From contig OU862927.1 of NCBI GenBank assembly GCA_917880885.1, positions 41,753,571 through 41,817,570 on the forward strand: a DNA stretch of 64,000 bases. Direction: 5' to 3'. This DNA is from Limnephilus marmoratus. Lineage: Eukaryota; Arthropoda; Insecta; Trichoptera; Limnephilidae. How positions within the stretch are numbered: position 1 is the stretch's first letter; each line of letters opens with the position of its first letter. This document shows positions 10,598 to 21,759 of this stretch, in pieces. Under the pieces are notes generated by a model. The model worked only from the letters and a program-made list of their open reading frames with translations, was not told the DNA's origin and made no database searches. The position numbers and the translations under genes are program-made.

Positions 10598-11172
10598 ACA
10601 TTAACACAGGAGGCCCTGAGGAAAATAATTTCCCTTAGGGCCTATGTCATCTGGGATGCTGTGAGGAGGTTATTTTTGAGGAGAGGAAGGAATAAACATT
10701 AGTCTTGAAGAGACCCATGTTGTAGGAAGGAGGAAACACAGAGGTCGGCAAATCATTCCACAGCCGAGCTGTTGAACACAAGAACGAGTCGAAGAAACGG
10801 CCCGTTCTCATGTGACAAATCTCAACCGTGTACAAATGTTGGGCACGCGTTTGGCGTGTTTCCTGACTATGCACCGGTGCCGAAGGGATCAATGATGCTA
10901 GTTTCTCGAAGCATCTTCCATTGTAATACCGGTAGAACAAGGATAGCATTCTCACCCGACGACGCCTGTGCTCTAAAGATCTAATAATAAAAATAAATAG
11001 ATATAAAGACAAATCCGTCTGTTACAGTCACAGAGTCGAGGGTATTTTTCAGGTATTTTGGAGCTCCAGACCAGAGGTGGCTGCCAAATTCAACCGTGGG
11101 GCGCACTTGTGATTTGTACAGGGTTAGCAGTTGTGTACTATGAAAGTATCTGCGGGCCCTGTACAAAACGCC
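10598..11172 (-). pseudogene. LINE family C, C-terminal RT region and 3' tail
   Basis: Minus-strand frame 11012-10647 contains VHSQETRQTRAQHLYTVEIC, then CSTARLWNDLP, VFPPSYNMGLFKTNVYSFL and a final stop. This 'LWN.LP..VFP..YN...FK..V' ending is standard for CR1/Jockey-group non-LTR retrotransposons. Upstream, 11166-10981 gives YKSQVRPTVEFGSHLWSGAP, the RT thumb, separated by a frameshift. The 3' end carries the double hairpin shared with family B. 5'-truncated and frame-broken. Confidence 0.8.
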
Positions 11173-11177
11173 CAGCT

Positions 11178-11365
11178 TTTAAAACTAAAGTAGATAAGAG
11201 TGGAGAGGCACCAAGCACCACATAAAGGGGAGACCGATTATTCTCTCTCATTCTCTCGCAAGCTAAATCCTATAGATGCATTTGTTTGTCTCTTATTAGT
11301 GTCGCTTTTTTGTTTCACCGAGTTTCAAATCACAACGGTGCTAAAGAAGTTTTCACTTAAAACAA
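11178..11365 (+). repeat. Family E repeat, 5' truncated
   Basis: From 'aactaaagtagataagagtg' through 'ctctcgcaagctaaatcc' to 'caaatcacaacggtgctaa'. Confidence 0.75.
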
Positions 11366-12264
11366 TATGGTTTCCGCGCCAAATGCCTAGGATCAACCTA
11401 AGGCATGGATATGTAAAATATGAAGGTTGGAAAGTAACTATTTGGACATGGCTACCAAAACTTCAAGCAACGTTTTAGTTATTAGATTTTGTAGATCTAT
11501 CACAAAAGCGATTTTGAGAGAGATTATTATCTCGGAACAAATATTTGAACTCTGTTCCAAAGGTCGCAAAACAAAAAGGCAATCACTTAGAAGAACAAAA
11601 TTTGTTCAACAAAGTCCAAATATTAATAAAACTACTGCATTTAACAAACTTCCGTCTTTCCAATCTACATAAAACAGTTCATCTCTCTGCGCTCACGTTT
11701 TTCATAGTTAATTTAAGTTGGACAGCGAGTTGGCTAATGAAAAATGCAAAGCGGTGTACTTGAAAAACTTGTTACTTGAAAAACGGTTTCTTTATCGGGT
11801 ACAGTTCCGCCTGTAAGGGGGTCAACGTACAACACGATTGCCTTATAATATGTATACAGAACTTGCAGTGGCTTGTGACAAGCCTCAGAGCCCCAGGGCT
11901 GACTTCACAAGCTTACTGCGTCTTTACAAGTTAGTTTACTATGTGTTCACAAGTTTTGTAGAAAACAACAAGTTTTTCAACGGTTTATGTAATAAACTGC
12001 ATGCGATATGTCACCTTTTAGGTAATGAATGTTGTGATACGTTATCTATTGCAAAATATGCATCCCATCAAAATCATTTGCATTTTGCTAAAATTCAGAA
12101 TTACAGTTTTTTCACCTACATCTAATTTTAATGAATATAATTCTGAAGTTAACTCAATTGATTCTTTTATGGTAAAATTCTCGTGAACCTGTCAAATTAT
12201 TATTTGATGAGAAAAAAATCCCATGGTTTTTTAATACCTACGGTACATAATTTTGATCTTTTCC
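11366..12264. other. AT-rich; three short overlapping ORFs, none recognised
   Basis: ORFs of 72-95 codons (11427-11672, 11545-11763, 11838-12125) overlap or lie in different frames, have no recognisable domain and show no codon bias I can see. I do not call them genes. Confidence 0.4.
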
Positions 12265-12527
12265 GTCAGCACTATCTTTTTCTTCTTCCTTGCTCTGTCC
12301 CAACTCATTGCCTATGTAGGCTATTGGGGTCGGCTCTTCTCGTTCTCTAGCTATATGTTCCATGATTATGGATATCGCTTTCATCCAGGCCGTTTCTCTG
12401 TAATATTTTAGAGCATTGTCATTGTCATCCAGAAGTTAGTGTGGTCTGGTGGTCTCTGTCTTACTTGCCTATACCATCTCATTCGCTTTTCTGCTGTTTC
12501 GAGTTGCCTAGAGTAGAAGTTGTGCAT
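12265..12527 (-). pseudogene. LINE 3' end remnant (RTE-like)
   Basis: On the minus strand it ends in 'gagccgaccccaatagccta' followed by an AAGAAG-rich tail (12267-12290), a familiar insect LINE 3' layout. Coding upstream is badly decayed (only patches such as KRMRWYRQVRQ). It ends exactly where the hAT terminus begins. Confidence 0.45.
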
Positions 12528-12689
12528 CAGGGGTGGGGAACCTTTTTAGCGTCGCGGGCCATTTGGATGTTCATACTTTAACCCGCGGGCCGCACTCCAA
12601 TTTTTCAGCCTCGGGGGGGGGGGGGGGGGGGTGAGCCACATTAGAATCAAACAACCGGTTTTACTGTAACTGATTAAAAAAATATAAAC

Positions 12690-14030
12690 GTAACTGCCAA
12701 TACTCTTTAATTAAAGCTACACTCAGAACATGCAAAAGGTTTTCCTGAAATTCTGGCTACATATAGTCTGCAACCAGAATTTTAAAACTGCACTTTGAAC
12801 ACGAAAATGGTTTCCGTCCAAATGCATCAGCAGATGAAATCACAACTGAAATTTTCGTTGCATTCTGAACACGGAACTAGTTTCAATTTAGATTAAATTT
12901 GCATGTGGGGAATTAAAACCACACTCAGAACATGAAAATGGCTTTCCTCTAATTCTGGCAGCATAAAGTAAGAAAACAGAATTTTATAAATGCACTTCGA
13001 ATATAAGAAATGCGTCAGCAAATGAAATAACACCTGATGCGTTTTCGTTGCATTCTTAACGCAGAACTGGTTTTAATTACAGATTAATATCTGTACGCGG
13101 GTAATTAAAACTATACCCAGAACGTGAAATTGCTTTCCTCCAATACTGACAGCATATATGCAACTACAAATTTATAATAAATTTAATAATAAATTTGGAC
13201 AACTTATATAGCGCTGTTTTTGCGAAAAATCACCTCAAGAGCGCTTATATCTGAATATTTATGCACTTTACACATTTATATTTATGCACTTCACAAACGA
13301 GAATGGTTTCTTACGAAATGCGTTAACGAGATAAAACCCCACCTGAAATTTTTTCGTTGCATTCTAAACACAGAACTGGTTTTAATTATAAAGTGAGTTT
13401 GTACGCGGGGAATTAAAACTCACTCAGAACATGAAAATGGCTTTCCTCCAATTCTGACAGCACAAAGAACGCAACTAGAATTTTATGAATGCACTTCTAA
13501 CACGAGGAATACGTCAAAAAATTAAACCCCACCTGGATTTTTTTTGTTGCATTCTAAACACAGAACTGGTTTCAGTTTTAGGGTGAATCTATACGCGGAA
13601 ACTTAAAATTACTGAGTTTAGCCATTTTACTGAGTTTATAAAAATGGCTTTTCTCTAATACTGGAAGCAAAAAAACAACTAGAATTTTAGAAGTGCACTA
13701 CAAAAACGAGAACGGGTTTCTACGAAATGCGTAAGCAGACGAAACCACACATGGAATTTTTTCATTGAATTTTTTCACGGAATTTTTTCATTGCATTTGC
13801 ACATAAAACTGTTTTTCCGTCAGAGCGAATTGGATTGTGAGTCTCCAGTTTTAAATTATGCTGCACCTAGAACAACAAAATGGTTTTATCTTCGAAATGC
13901 GTTATGATTAGCAGATGAATCCGCAACAGGAATTTGCATTGTGAACACAAGATTGGTTTTACATTAAGAACGATTCTGCATAGGAGACCACTAGTCAACC
14001 ACCTTAAATTAAGTTGTACTCGGATTACGT
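12690..14030. repeat. About seven diverged ~190-bp tandem units inside the hAT
   Basis: The block 'ttcgttgcattctgaacac' recurs near 12856, 13043, 13347, 13541 and in decayed form near 13790, with companion blocks 'cactcagaacatgaaaatgg' and 'aattctggcagcataaag'. The third interval is longer (~304 bp) because of an insertion around 13190-13290. No ORF. Confidence 0.75.
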
Positions 14031-14158
14031 GAATGGGTTTTCTACATTCTGTAGCATATTTATATAATTTTATATTTAGTTAACTAATTACAATAAATTA
14101 CATGTAGTGATTTTTTTATGCCAGAAGTGTGGCAATTATTATGGCATTAATGTTTGTA

Positions 14159-14490
14159 TTATATACAAAATGTTAAGGGACGTGCTTGACTTAATTTAAC
14201 CAGTGATTCCTGACTATATTTGGGAAGATTGTTATATCTAGCTTTTAGTTCATCATCGCTTTGTAATTGAATAATTTCGTGCTGCAGATAATCAGGCACA
14301 TTCGATGGTTCGACGTTGAACGGTGTAGCAAATATGTACAAATGCGTTTGCTCTCTTTCACGTCTTTAAATCGATCATTAAACGACGTAGAAGGTTTTAT
14401 TTTTTGTATTTCTTGGACACTGACTATGTAACAATTTCTAGACATTTTTGTTATTAATATTAATTTAAAATTAAAGTAACAAATGTACAT
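14159..14490 (-). pseudogene. hAT transposase C-terminal fragment, one frameshift
   Basis: Two minus-strand frames join at about 14340: the first (14490-14245) contains SFNDRFKDVKESK, the second (14341-14159) continues with LYIFATPFNVEP-like residues, then DYLQHEIIQLQSDDELK and YNNLP. The pattern 'RF.D......F.NPF.V......LQ.E.I.LQ.D..LK..F' belongs to ZBED5/SCAND3-type hAT transposases just before the dimerisation domain. A single-base shift breaks it, and the catalytic N-terminal part is absent, so it is inactive. Confidence 0.75.
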
Positions 14491-14696
14491 TGAAAATTAA
14501 AACTCTTCAAAACAAAGATGTAGAAGGCTTTTGTCCTTGCAGTGTTGGAAAATGCGTTGTATTATTCATTTCGAGTTACTTTCCACAGCCTTAATTTAGT
14601 TTCAAATGATTTAACGTTTCACTCAGCTTCAAATTTTCTTTTCTTTGTAGTTGTCATTAATAGGATTATATTGATTTTTTTTTTTTTTTTTTTTAC

Positions 14697-14895
14697 AGTG
14701 AATACCGCACAAGAATCTCAACTGCTCCCGTCTGGAGCCAGTGAGACTATGGCATCCCCAATTGGGGTATGTTGTGAGGCTGAAGGTAGTGGGGAGGGGA
14801 AGGAGGTGGGGAAGAGGAAGGTTGGGAAGTACCTGGCTATTCAGATCTGGTCACTAAACACGGCTAAAGCCATTTTCTATATAAATTTCATCCAT
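14697..14895 (-). repeat. SINE family A, 3' half
   Basis: Close match to the reverse complement of 37625-37815: 'gtctggagccagtgagac', 'gtgaggctgaaggtagtggg', 'ctggctattcagatctgg'. A 128-codon ORF starting at 14542 runs across it and a poly(T) run and is incidental. Confidence 0.75.
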
Positions 14896-15421
14896 CCCGC
14901 ACCTATTCTGTTACCGTCAGCACTATGATTATTAAATAAAAACAAATCGCATTGCTTACACCATATATTTAATCAAAATCAACATGTTCAAAAACCAATG
15001 GTTTCTTCGTAAAACTATAACTATTCTTCAAGTAGAAAAAAATTGGTTAAGGCTCCCCAAAGATCTAGAAATATTGTGAATTTATCAATTTATTTTAATT
15101 TTCTGCTTGCGAATGACTTGATAATTATGCCTTGAATCTCAAAAAAGATTGACATGTGCTTGGATGTGTTCCCAATTTCATAATTTTTCCATGACTATTC
15201 AGTCCTTTCCACGGGCGATTGCCCGCGCTGCCGGATGCTCGCTACGCCTCTGAGTGAGGAGTACAAGTCGTGAGAAGAAATAATGGTCGCTTCATTGAAA
15301 GCGAAACCCGTTTGACTGGAGAACATACTTTCTACACAAAAGGGAATTCGAGATCGAAAAGCAAAATTTATCTCGTTTACGTGAGATATTTTTTATGCTT
15401 CACACATACCTATACTTTTCA
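14896..15421. other. Nothing recognised
   Basis: A short GC-rich motif at 15205-15255 has no recognised identity. The 67-codon ORF at 15270-15473 runs into family B. Confidence 0.4.
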
Positions 15422-15876
15422 ATTTGGGTGGCGGGTACGGGTACCGCCTCAACGAAAACTGTTTATCGGATAACACCTCTGTCTAAGATCACCTCAAGTG
15501 ATTTGCTATGTTTGGTGACTTAGCAGGGGTGCCCGGGTTCTTCGAGTGAGGTTTGTCCAGATCTTGGCGGCGGATTCATCTACCCACTAACTGCGTGGCG
15601 GACCGGCTCGGGGGAGACTTTTTAACCTCTCCAGGAGAAATCTTTTGACTCTCCCTATCGCCTTGCATCGCAGTGGTAGGAATGGATTTATACGTCTGTC
15701 ATTCCTGGACACACAGATCCCCAGGTTCCTACCCACCCTTCATACCTGTTTCCTTCCCGGAACTTTTTCTCCTTCCTCTCATAAAGAGGCCCTCCACACA
15801 GCATCCCCAAAGATGACTTAAGCCCCGAGGGGAATTATTTTTCTCAGGGTCCTCTGTGTGGAGATAATGTAAAAAA
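15422..15876 (+). repeat. Family B element, nearly full length
   Basis: Contains all B blocks in order: 'gcgggtacgggtaccgcc', 'gtttatcggataacacctct', 'gtgatttgctatgtttgg', 'gcccgggttcttcgagtgag', 'ctgcgtggcggaccggctcg', 'cctccacacagcatcccc', then the terminal hairpin and A tail. No ORF, no tRNA-like boxes. Confidence 0.8.
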
Positions 15877-15984
15877 ACTTTAATCAATTTAAATTAAATC
15901 AAATTTTGAAAATGAATTGTCTTCAATTATTTCTATGAATTAAATTCCCCATATCTGAAAAACAGATTGCAATCTTTGTCGCAA

Positions 15985-16312
15985 AGGCGTCAGGCTGGAA
16001 TACAATCCTTGTTCTACCGGTATTTCAATGCAACATGCTCCGAGGAATTGTGTCATTGATCCCTCCGGCACCAGTGCGTAGTCAGGAAACACGCCAAACG
16101 CGTGCTCAACATTAATACACGGTTGACATTATTTGTTACAGGAGACGTGTTCTTGAATTAAGCCGCTTAGCTGTGGAACGATTTGCCGACCTTTGTGTTT
16201 CTTCCTTCTTATTTGTGTTTACTCCTTCCTTTTCTCATAAAGACCCTCCACACAGAATCTCAGCGAGGAAAATTATTTTCCTCTGACCTCCAGTGTGGAG
16301 TCAATTAAAAAA
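15985..16312 (+). pseudogene. LINE family C 3' end
   Basis: Homologous to the minus-strand copy at 10598-11012 ('cttgttctaccggtatttca', 'cattgatccctccggcacc', 'caggaaacacgccaaacgcg', 'ggaacgatttgccgacc'). Ends with a shortened tail hairpin and poly(A). Confidence 0.75.
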
Positions 16313-16399
16313 AAAACGAGTGTGCTTTAGACCACACGACTGAAGCAAAACTATAAGACAAACCTCGCCCAATGAACCCAAGTATCCCTACAAAGTTAC

Positions 16400-16607
16400 C
16401 AAACTTAGCGAACGGGGTGACTTATGACCTAGGGGTGACATATTATGACATTGGGGTAAAATATGACCATGGGGTGACCTACGAGCTTGGGGTGACCTAC
16501 GACCTTGGGGTGACCTACGACCTTGGGGTGACCTACGACCTTGGGGTGACCTTCGACCTTGGGGTGACCTTACGACCTTGCGGTGACCATCCTTATCCTT
16601 ATCCTTA
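16400..16607. repeat. 18-bp minisatellite plus (TTATCC)n
   Basis: About nine units of 'ggggtgacctacgacctt' (clean from 16480 to 16575, degenerate to the left), followed by three TTATCC units. Because 18 is divisible by 3, both strands show spurious repetitive ORFs (GVTYDL, RRSPQG). Confidence 0.9.
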
Positions 16608-17369
16608 TCACGCCCCAAGTTAAGCGTGCGTAAGGGCCCGACCATTCGCCTAGCAATCAATCACCGTTCGCATGACATTTTTCGTAATAATCACCACTTT
16701 TCGTAACGCATTCACCAGCTTATCCCCCGAGTTGCTTAAGTCGAGCGTGCGTAAAGAAGTTTTAATTCAAAAAGTTAAGTTGTCTGTCCAATCATGAAGA
16801 ACTTAGCTAGCAGAGAACCTATTGAACCCACTACGCCTGTGTGGGAACCCGACGCTTTTGCTAACTCTTTTACTAACCGGCCATTAAATCGAGTTTTCGA
16901 TTCATAGAAAATATATCGGACTTTTTACTACTAATGTTGGAATGTGTACCATTTTAATATTTTCCAATACGAACTTCACTACAATGTTTTTACATTAACG
17001 TCACATTAATGTTTCTGCTATACCAGTTATTTGGCAGAGAAAAGCTCTGCACAATGTTGCAAATTTCTCCTTATATTTTTATGGAATTACTCCACTGCGG
17101 GTTTTTTCAAAATACAATAGCATTATGTACTTTTGTTGCACATTTCAACTTGTGCACAACGCGGTATCACGACATTTGCATTTTATTTGACGCAATCCTT
17201 CCACTAACTTATTTAATAAGTAAATTTTATATTTTCAATTAAGTTTAATAGAAATTTTATTTCTTATTTTCCGCATTTTCTGTGCAAAGATTGTAGTAAA
17301 ATTTTCATTTCAATAACATTTTCATTTTAATAACGTTTTCCGGTTAACGATATCTGCGATCAGATATGA
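16608..17369. other. Nothing recognised
   Basis: A direct repeat 'gagcgtgcgtaa'-like occurs near 16622 and 16742. A 77-codon ORF (17009-17242) is unrecognised. Confidence 0.4.
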
Positions 17370-17600
17370 TTTTAGATTTTAACGTCCAAAAGTATTTTTT
17401 TATTAGTTTTTGGGGTGTTACGCCGTGTTGCGCTACCTCCTCCTTTAGTAAACATTTCGAACAGCGTTACAGTGTCCATCATCAGCACTGATGATGGACA
17501 TCTGCCCTGATGATGGACACTGTAACGCTATTCGAAACGTTGGCTAAAGGAGGAGGTAGCGCAACACGGCATTACACCCCAAAAACTAATAACAAAAAGG
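17370..17600. mobile_element. Family D foldback, 84-bp arms
   Basis: 17402-17485 and 17507-17590 are near-perfect inverted repeats ('tttttggggtgttacgcc'...; inner 'gtgtccatcatcag') around a 21-bp centre. The family end 'gattttagattttaacg' lies to the left, from 17370. No coding capacity. Confidence 0.85.
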
Positions 17601-17734
17601 ATATATGCGATCTTTTATTTTAATAATGAGCAAAGTAACTTTCTTATTAATTAATGTACAAATTTTACTGACCGATTTCGCCTTAAATTTCGGCACTCGC
17701 TTTTGAAACCATTAAATGATTGAAAAACATCTGC

Positions 17735-17788
17735 CAAAGTGGTTCGTTTGTTTCGATTCATGGAGTGAGATTTGTCTAGGTCTAGGTC

Positions 17789-17819
<31 letters not shown>

Positions 17820-17822
17820 AGG
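17735..17822 (+). repeat. Family B scrap ending in a 27-G run
   Basis: 'cgattcatggagtgagattt' and 'gtctaggtct' match the middle of family B. A homopolymer of 27 G (17793-17819) follows. Confidence 0.5.
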
Positions 17823-18571
17823 CGAGTGGGGCGTGCGAAGCCAGGGGCAAAAGCTAGCGTTAAATATTGTTAAAAATTAACGAAAATGTTTGAAAATGGA
17901 ATAAATTTTAAAATTATTAAAAAAAGATGTAAACCCTAATTGTAAATACAATTTAATTTATTTTGGTCGGTGTTAATGATGTCACGTATTTATAAGAAAG
18001 CGTGATAAAAAGGTTCTTGGACAACTTTTTGTGAGTTTGTGAAACTATCAAGTAATTAGTCGCTCCATTGGGGTCAGAATTAAGCAAGCTTTGTTACGAT
18101 GTAATTAGGAGACCTTGGATCAGGATTTTTGGGGATTTCGGACACTTTCCTTTTATCGATATTGTGTATGGAATTACTTTGTTCGTAGTTTATTGTTCTA
18201 CTTTTCAATTAGCAAAATAATGTAAGGAAATTAAAGTAGTTTGGTAGTTACTTAACTACCACTCGTACATTCTTGGTTTTTTTTTTGTTTAAATGAATGT
18301 AAAAGTATTTAAATTATTTGGAAAAACAAAGGTGTTCTTTCGATGAAAAAATAGTAGGATAATGATTGGATTAAAAAATGTTGAAGTCTGAGTTATGTGG
18401 GGTGGATTGTTATCATTATAATTAAAATTAGCATAAATGTAAGTTACTAATATATTAAAACACTATTAGATTCATTTTTACCGATTGTAATGATGAATTT
18501 TGATGTAATTGTAATGATTGTTATGTAACTTTTTTAATGAAATAAATTTAAAAAAAAAAACATTATTCGGT
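17823..18571. other. AT-rich, nothing recognised
   Basis: No feature found. Confidence 0.45.
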
Positions 18572-18783
18572 TTGATATGATTTTAGATTTTCACGGCCAA
18601 AAGCATTTTTGTTATTTGTTTTTGGGGTGTTATGCCGTGTTGCGCTACCTCCTCCTTTAGCCAACGTTTCGGACAGCGTTACAGTGTCCATCATCAGGGC
18701 GGATGTGTGAAACGTTGAGAAACGTTGGCTAAAGGAGGACGTAGCGCAACACGGTATAACACCCCAAAAACAAATAACAAAAA
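18572..18783. mobile_element. Family D foldback
   Basis: Left end 'gattttagattttcacggcc', then palindromic arms from 18606 to 18783 ('tttttggggtgttatgcc' / 'ggtataacaccccaaaaa'). The inner part of the right arm is shortened. Confidence 0.85.
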
Positions 18784-19895
18784 TTATTCGGTTTGTTTAA
18801 GTATTTTGGCCTCCAATTCAAATTAATTTGTATGAAAAAGGCCGCACAATAAGGAACTCCAGTGAAAAACATTATGGTTTTAAAAATATAGATCAATAAA
18901 CGCTGATTCTGAATATATAAGTTTTATTTAATAATATTAAACGCAGAGTTTTTAAAAAATTATTTAAAAGTCCATTTTTAATCGGGTCGTAAAAACACGC
19001 CTATTGAAATTTAAGTGGTGACGTCACTATTCGACGTGTCGTGACGTCACCGTAAATTCATTGTATGGGAATGTATGATATGACACAAGCCATCGTATTA
19101 ATTTATTCGTTAGAGATTTAGTTGTTGTGTTTATTGAAACATTATTTAGGCCTAAATAATGTTTCAAAAGTAAAGTTATCTCTTTTATTAGTTTATCTCT
19201 ATTATTGAAAATATTCGAAAACTACTGCACAAAAAAAATAGTAATGCTATTTCTAGGGAGAATACTTCGAACAACGGAATTAAAAATGGCGGCAGTTGAT
19301 CTGCTGATTGCCCGATCCCATAGTAATTTTTCAGGAGTGATGACGTCACACGATTCACCATGCATACGGTGGTTTTCGGGGGATCTTGAAAAATTAAAAC
19401 TTTGACAATTATTTAAACTATTAAAACTAACTTTAAGAATAAAAATAGTGCGGTTATTTAAGTTAGAAAGTCATTAATCATTAAAAATATTAAAAATGGA
19501 CTGAAGTTCTCTATTATCCTCTTAAAATCTTGGTTTTTAAATTTACATTCCGAAATTTGGTTTTCCAATTTCGTCAGTTTAATTAATAGTATTACACTTT
19601 CAAATAAAGAATAGGTCACGTCTAACCGTCAAGTTTCCGACCTGCGCGATGTGCGGCCAATGTCCCGCCGGGTGTTGAACCCAGTTCCCCCCACCTCTAC
19701 CCGCCCATCAGTCCTGCCACTGGGCACTGGGCCACTACAGATACCGTTGTCGTGGGTCGCCAGCAGGCGCTGTTGAACAAAACAGGCTGTTCGTTGCCTT
19801 GTCAGTATTATAGAATGGGCAAGTTGGATTTTGCTGTATCAAGTTTGAATTGCTGTTTTATTAATAAGAGATACAAGGTTTTTTAAAAATCATTT
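18784..19895. other. Unique-looking region with two striking palindromes
   Basis: 19019-19052 holds a pair of TGACGTCA motifs as the arms of a hairpin. 19134-19167 is a 34-bp perfect palindrome centred on AGGCCT. Another TGACGTCA lies near 19340. 19630-19760 is locally GC-rich. No gene recognised. Confidence 0.5.
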
Positions 19896-20128
19896 TTGAA
19901 GTAAAAACTTCTTTAGCATCTTTGTGATTTGAAACTTGATAAAACGAAAAATAGCTATACTAAAAAGAGGCAAACATATACATCCATGGGATTTAGCCTG
20001 CGAGATAATGAGATAGTGTAATCGGTCTCCTATTTGTGCGGTGCTTCATAGCCTTCCCACTCTTGTGTTCTTTAGTTTTCTGAAGGTTTTACTTCTACCG
20101 CGTGTGAATTGCACACTTTTAAAATTTA
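19896..20128 (-). repeat. Family E repeat, full length
   Basis: Starts 'ttgaagtaaaaacttcttta', ends 'gtgtgaattgcacact'; about 233 bp. Confidence 0.8.
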
Positions 20129-21759
20129 TTTATTTACTTTTATTACGTGAAAAAAAAGTTCTATACATTTTGACGGCGACATGAAAGTTGATCCCTCGAC
20201 AGTTGGCCTCTCGAAATTATAATTATTATAAAATTGTTACTTTTTGTGCATTATTTACCAAGTTCAAACCTAAAATCGATTTTAAAAATTCCTTTAATAA
20301 TAAGTTGGTTTGAATATCAAACGAATTTATTTACAATGTCGATTTTTTGTACTTTCACCCTGGTATACACTGTATATAGACAAGTAGTTTTATCGTTGTT
20401 GCATTTGCATGGAAATATGTTTTATACTTTTGTTATTCGGTACCCTCTCTGCACACCCCTTCGGAGACATTTAGTCGTATTTTGTGTTTTTAGGTATATC
20501 GTATTTTCTCTAGACCATCTGCAAACTGTATTTAAGTATAGCGGGAGTCCAACTGTTTGGGGATCAACTGACACGGAATTATTTTTGACCAAGGGTTTCT
20601 TCTTTATTCGATGTCTAGATGAAGTTCCTGGCGTTGCCCGGGCTTTACGCATAGTTTTGATAAATCAGGGGTAGACTGTTATAATTTTCCTCTTATTTTA
20701 AAAATGAAGTTTGCAAATTTTCATCATGCCTAAAACCGTTGGTTTAAGAGATGGGAAAGGGTATGGAGATGTTTTTTTCTACGTCAAATGTAAACCGTGA
20801 CCTTGTTCTTATTTTTATGTTCAAGTGTGCAAAATTTCATCAATCTTGGGGTAAAACTTTAGATATGTGCGATATAAAATGTTGAATCTACGGATTTTAG
20901 ATTGAAAACTGAAGTTTTTAGGCTTCAATAAACATGAACCAAATTTTAATCAGTAAAAGTTGGGCTTTACAATTTTCCAATTAAAACATCAAATTGAATA
21001 GATATTCCACAAATCTTTGTTCAAATGTTCCAGAGAGAAAGAAATTCTGAGTATCACCCAGTATTCAAATTCAAAGTATTGATTGAAATGGCACTTGCTA
21101 TATTTAGTTAATAGATTAAAATAGCTGGGTACTTCCAAACTTTCCTCGGTCTTCCATCGTTTTGTGTCCACTGTCTCTGTGGGACTATTTTGTATTCATT
21201 GGCACCAGTGATTTTTTTAATAATTTCCAGTTTCAGTTTTTGTACTTTCATCCATAAATTCTAATCAAAAAGTACAAATATATCCAATGAAACCTTTTCA
21301 AAATATATTGTTGAACTGCAGCAATAGAGACTCAAATTAAATAGATAATCGAACCTCTAATTTATTTTGTAATATGCATTATTTATTACCAAAAAAATAA
21401 ATAAAGGGAACGTGTTCAAGACCTTGCGGTAAGCCGGTATTTTTGTGAAAGTTCAAACACATCTGTCGTTCTTCTGTTACTTTTTCAGTGGCTTGAAATG
21501 GAATTTTGAATCGGGAGCATTTCATTTAAAGTCGCGTGTTGTTGGTGTACTTTAACTGCCGTTTGTCTTTATTGTCTGTTCATCTGACAACCAGGTGCTC
21601 TTTATTGATTTGCTGGAATCATCCACCAGTTTGGCCAATTTATGGGTCATGGGAATTTATGCAAACGTATTAAACGACATAAACTAAGATTTTGGCTGGA
21701 TATTGTTATGATGAATATTCTTGTTTTCGTTTTTGTGCTTTCGTAATTTCTCCCTTCTA
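20129..21759. other. AT-rich, no gene recognised
   Basis: A 146-codon ORF (20234-20674, +) has no domain I recognise, and its 3' part overlaps a short motif, 'cctggcgttgcccgggcttt', that recurs in related form near 36840, so it is probably repeat-derived. Isolated words of the 46.3-kb minisatellite ('gatccctcgacagttggcc' near 20190; 'ggggatcaactgac' near 20560) occur here. Confidence 0.4.

Larger units (their letters stand above)
12528..14490 (-). mobile_element. Decayed hAT transposon with internal tandem repeats
   Basis: The end at 12528, 'caggggtggggaaccttttt', followed by 'gcgtcgcgggcca', is a classic hAT/Charlie-type terminus. Minus-strand hAT transposase fragments lie at 14159-14490. 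Between them sits a 19-G run (12613-12631) and about 1.3 kb of ~190-bp tandem repeats. The opposite terminus was not found, so the copy is truncated or scrambled. Confidence 0.7.

Noticed and set aside
16372..16660. ORFs with GVTYDL or RRSPQG repeats
   Set aside because: 18-bp unit length is divisible by three, which opens frames on both strands.
20234..20674. 146-codon ORF considered as the missing membrane-anchor exon of the reductase gene
   Set aside because: Hydrophobic in places but does not end in the expected ...WA(V/L) plus splice donor, and its 3' part overlaps a dispersed motif.
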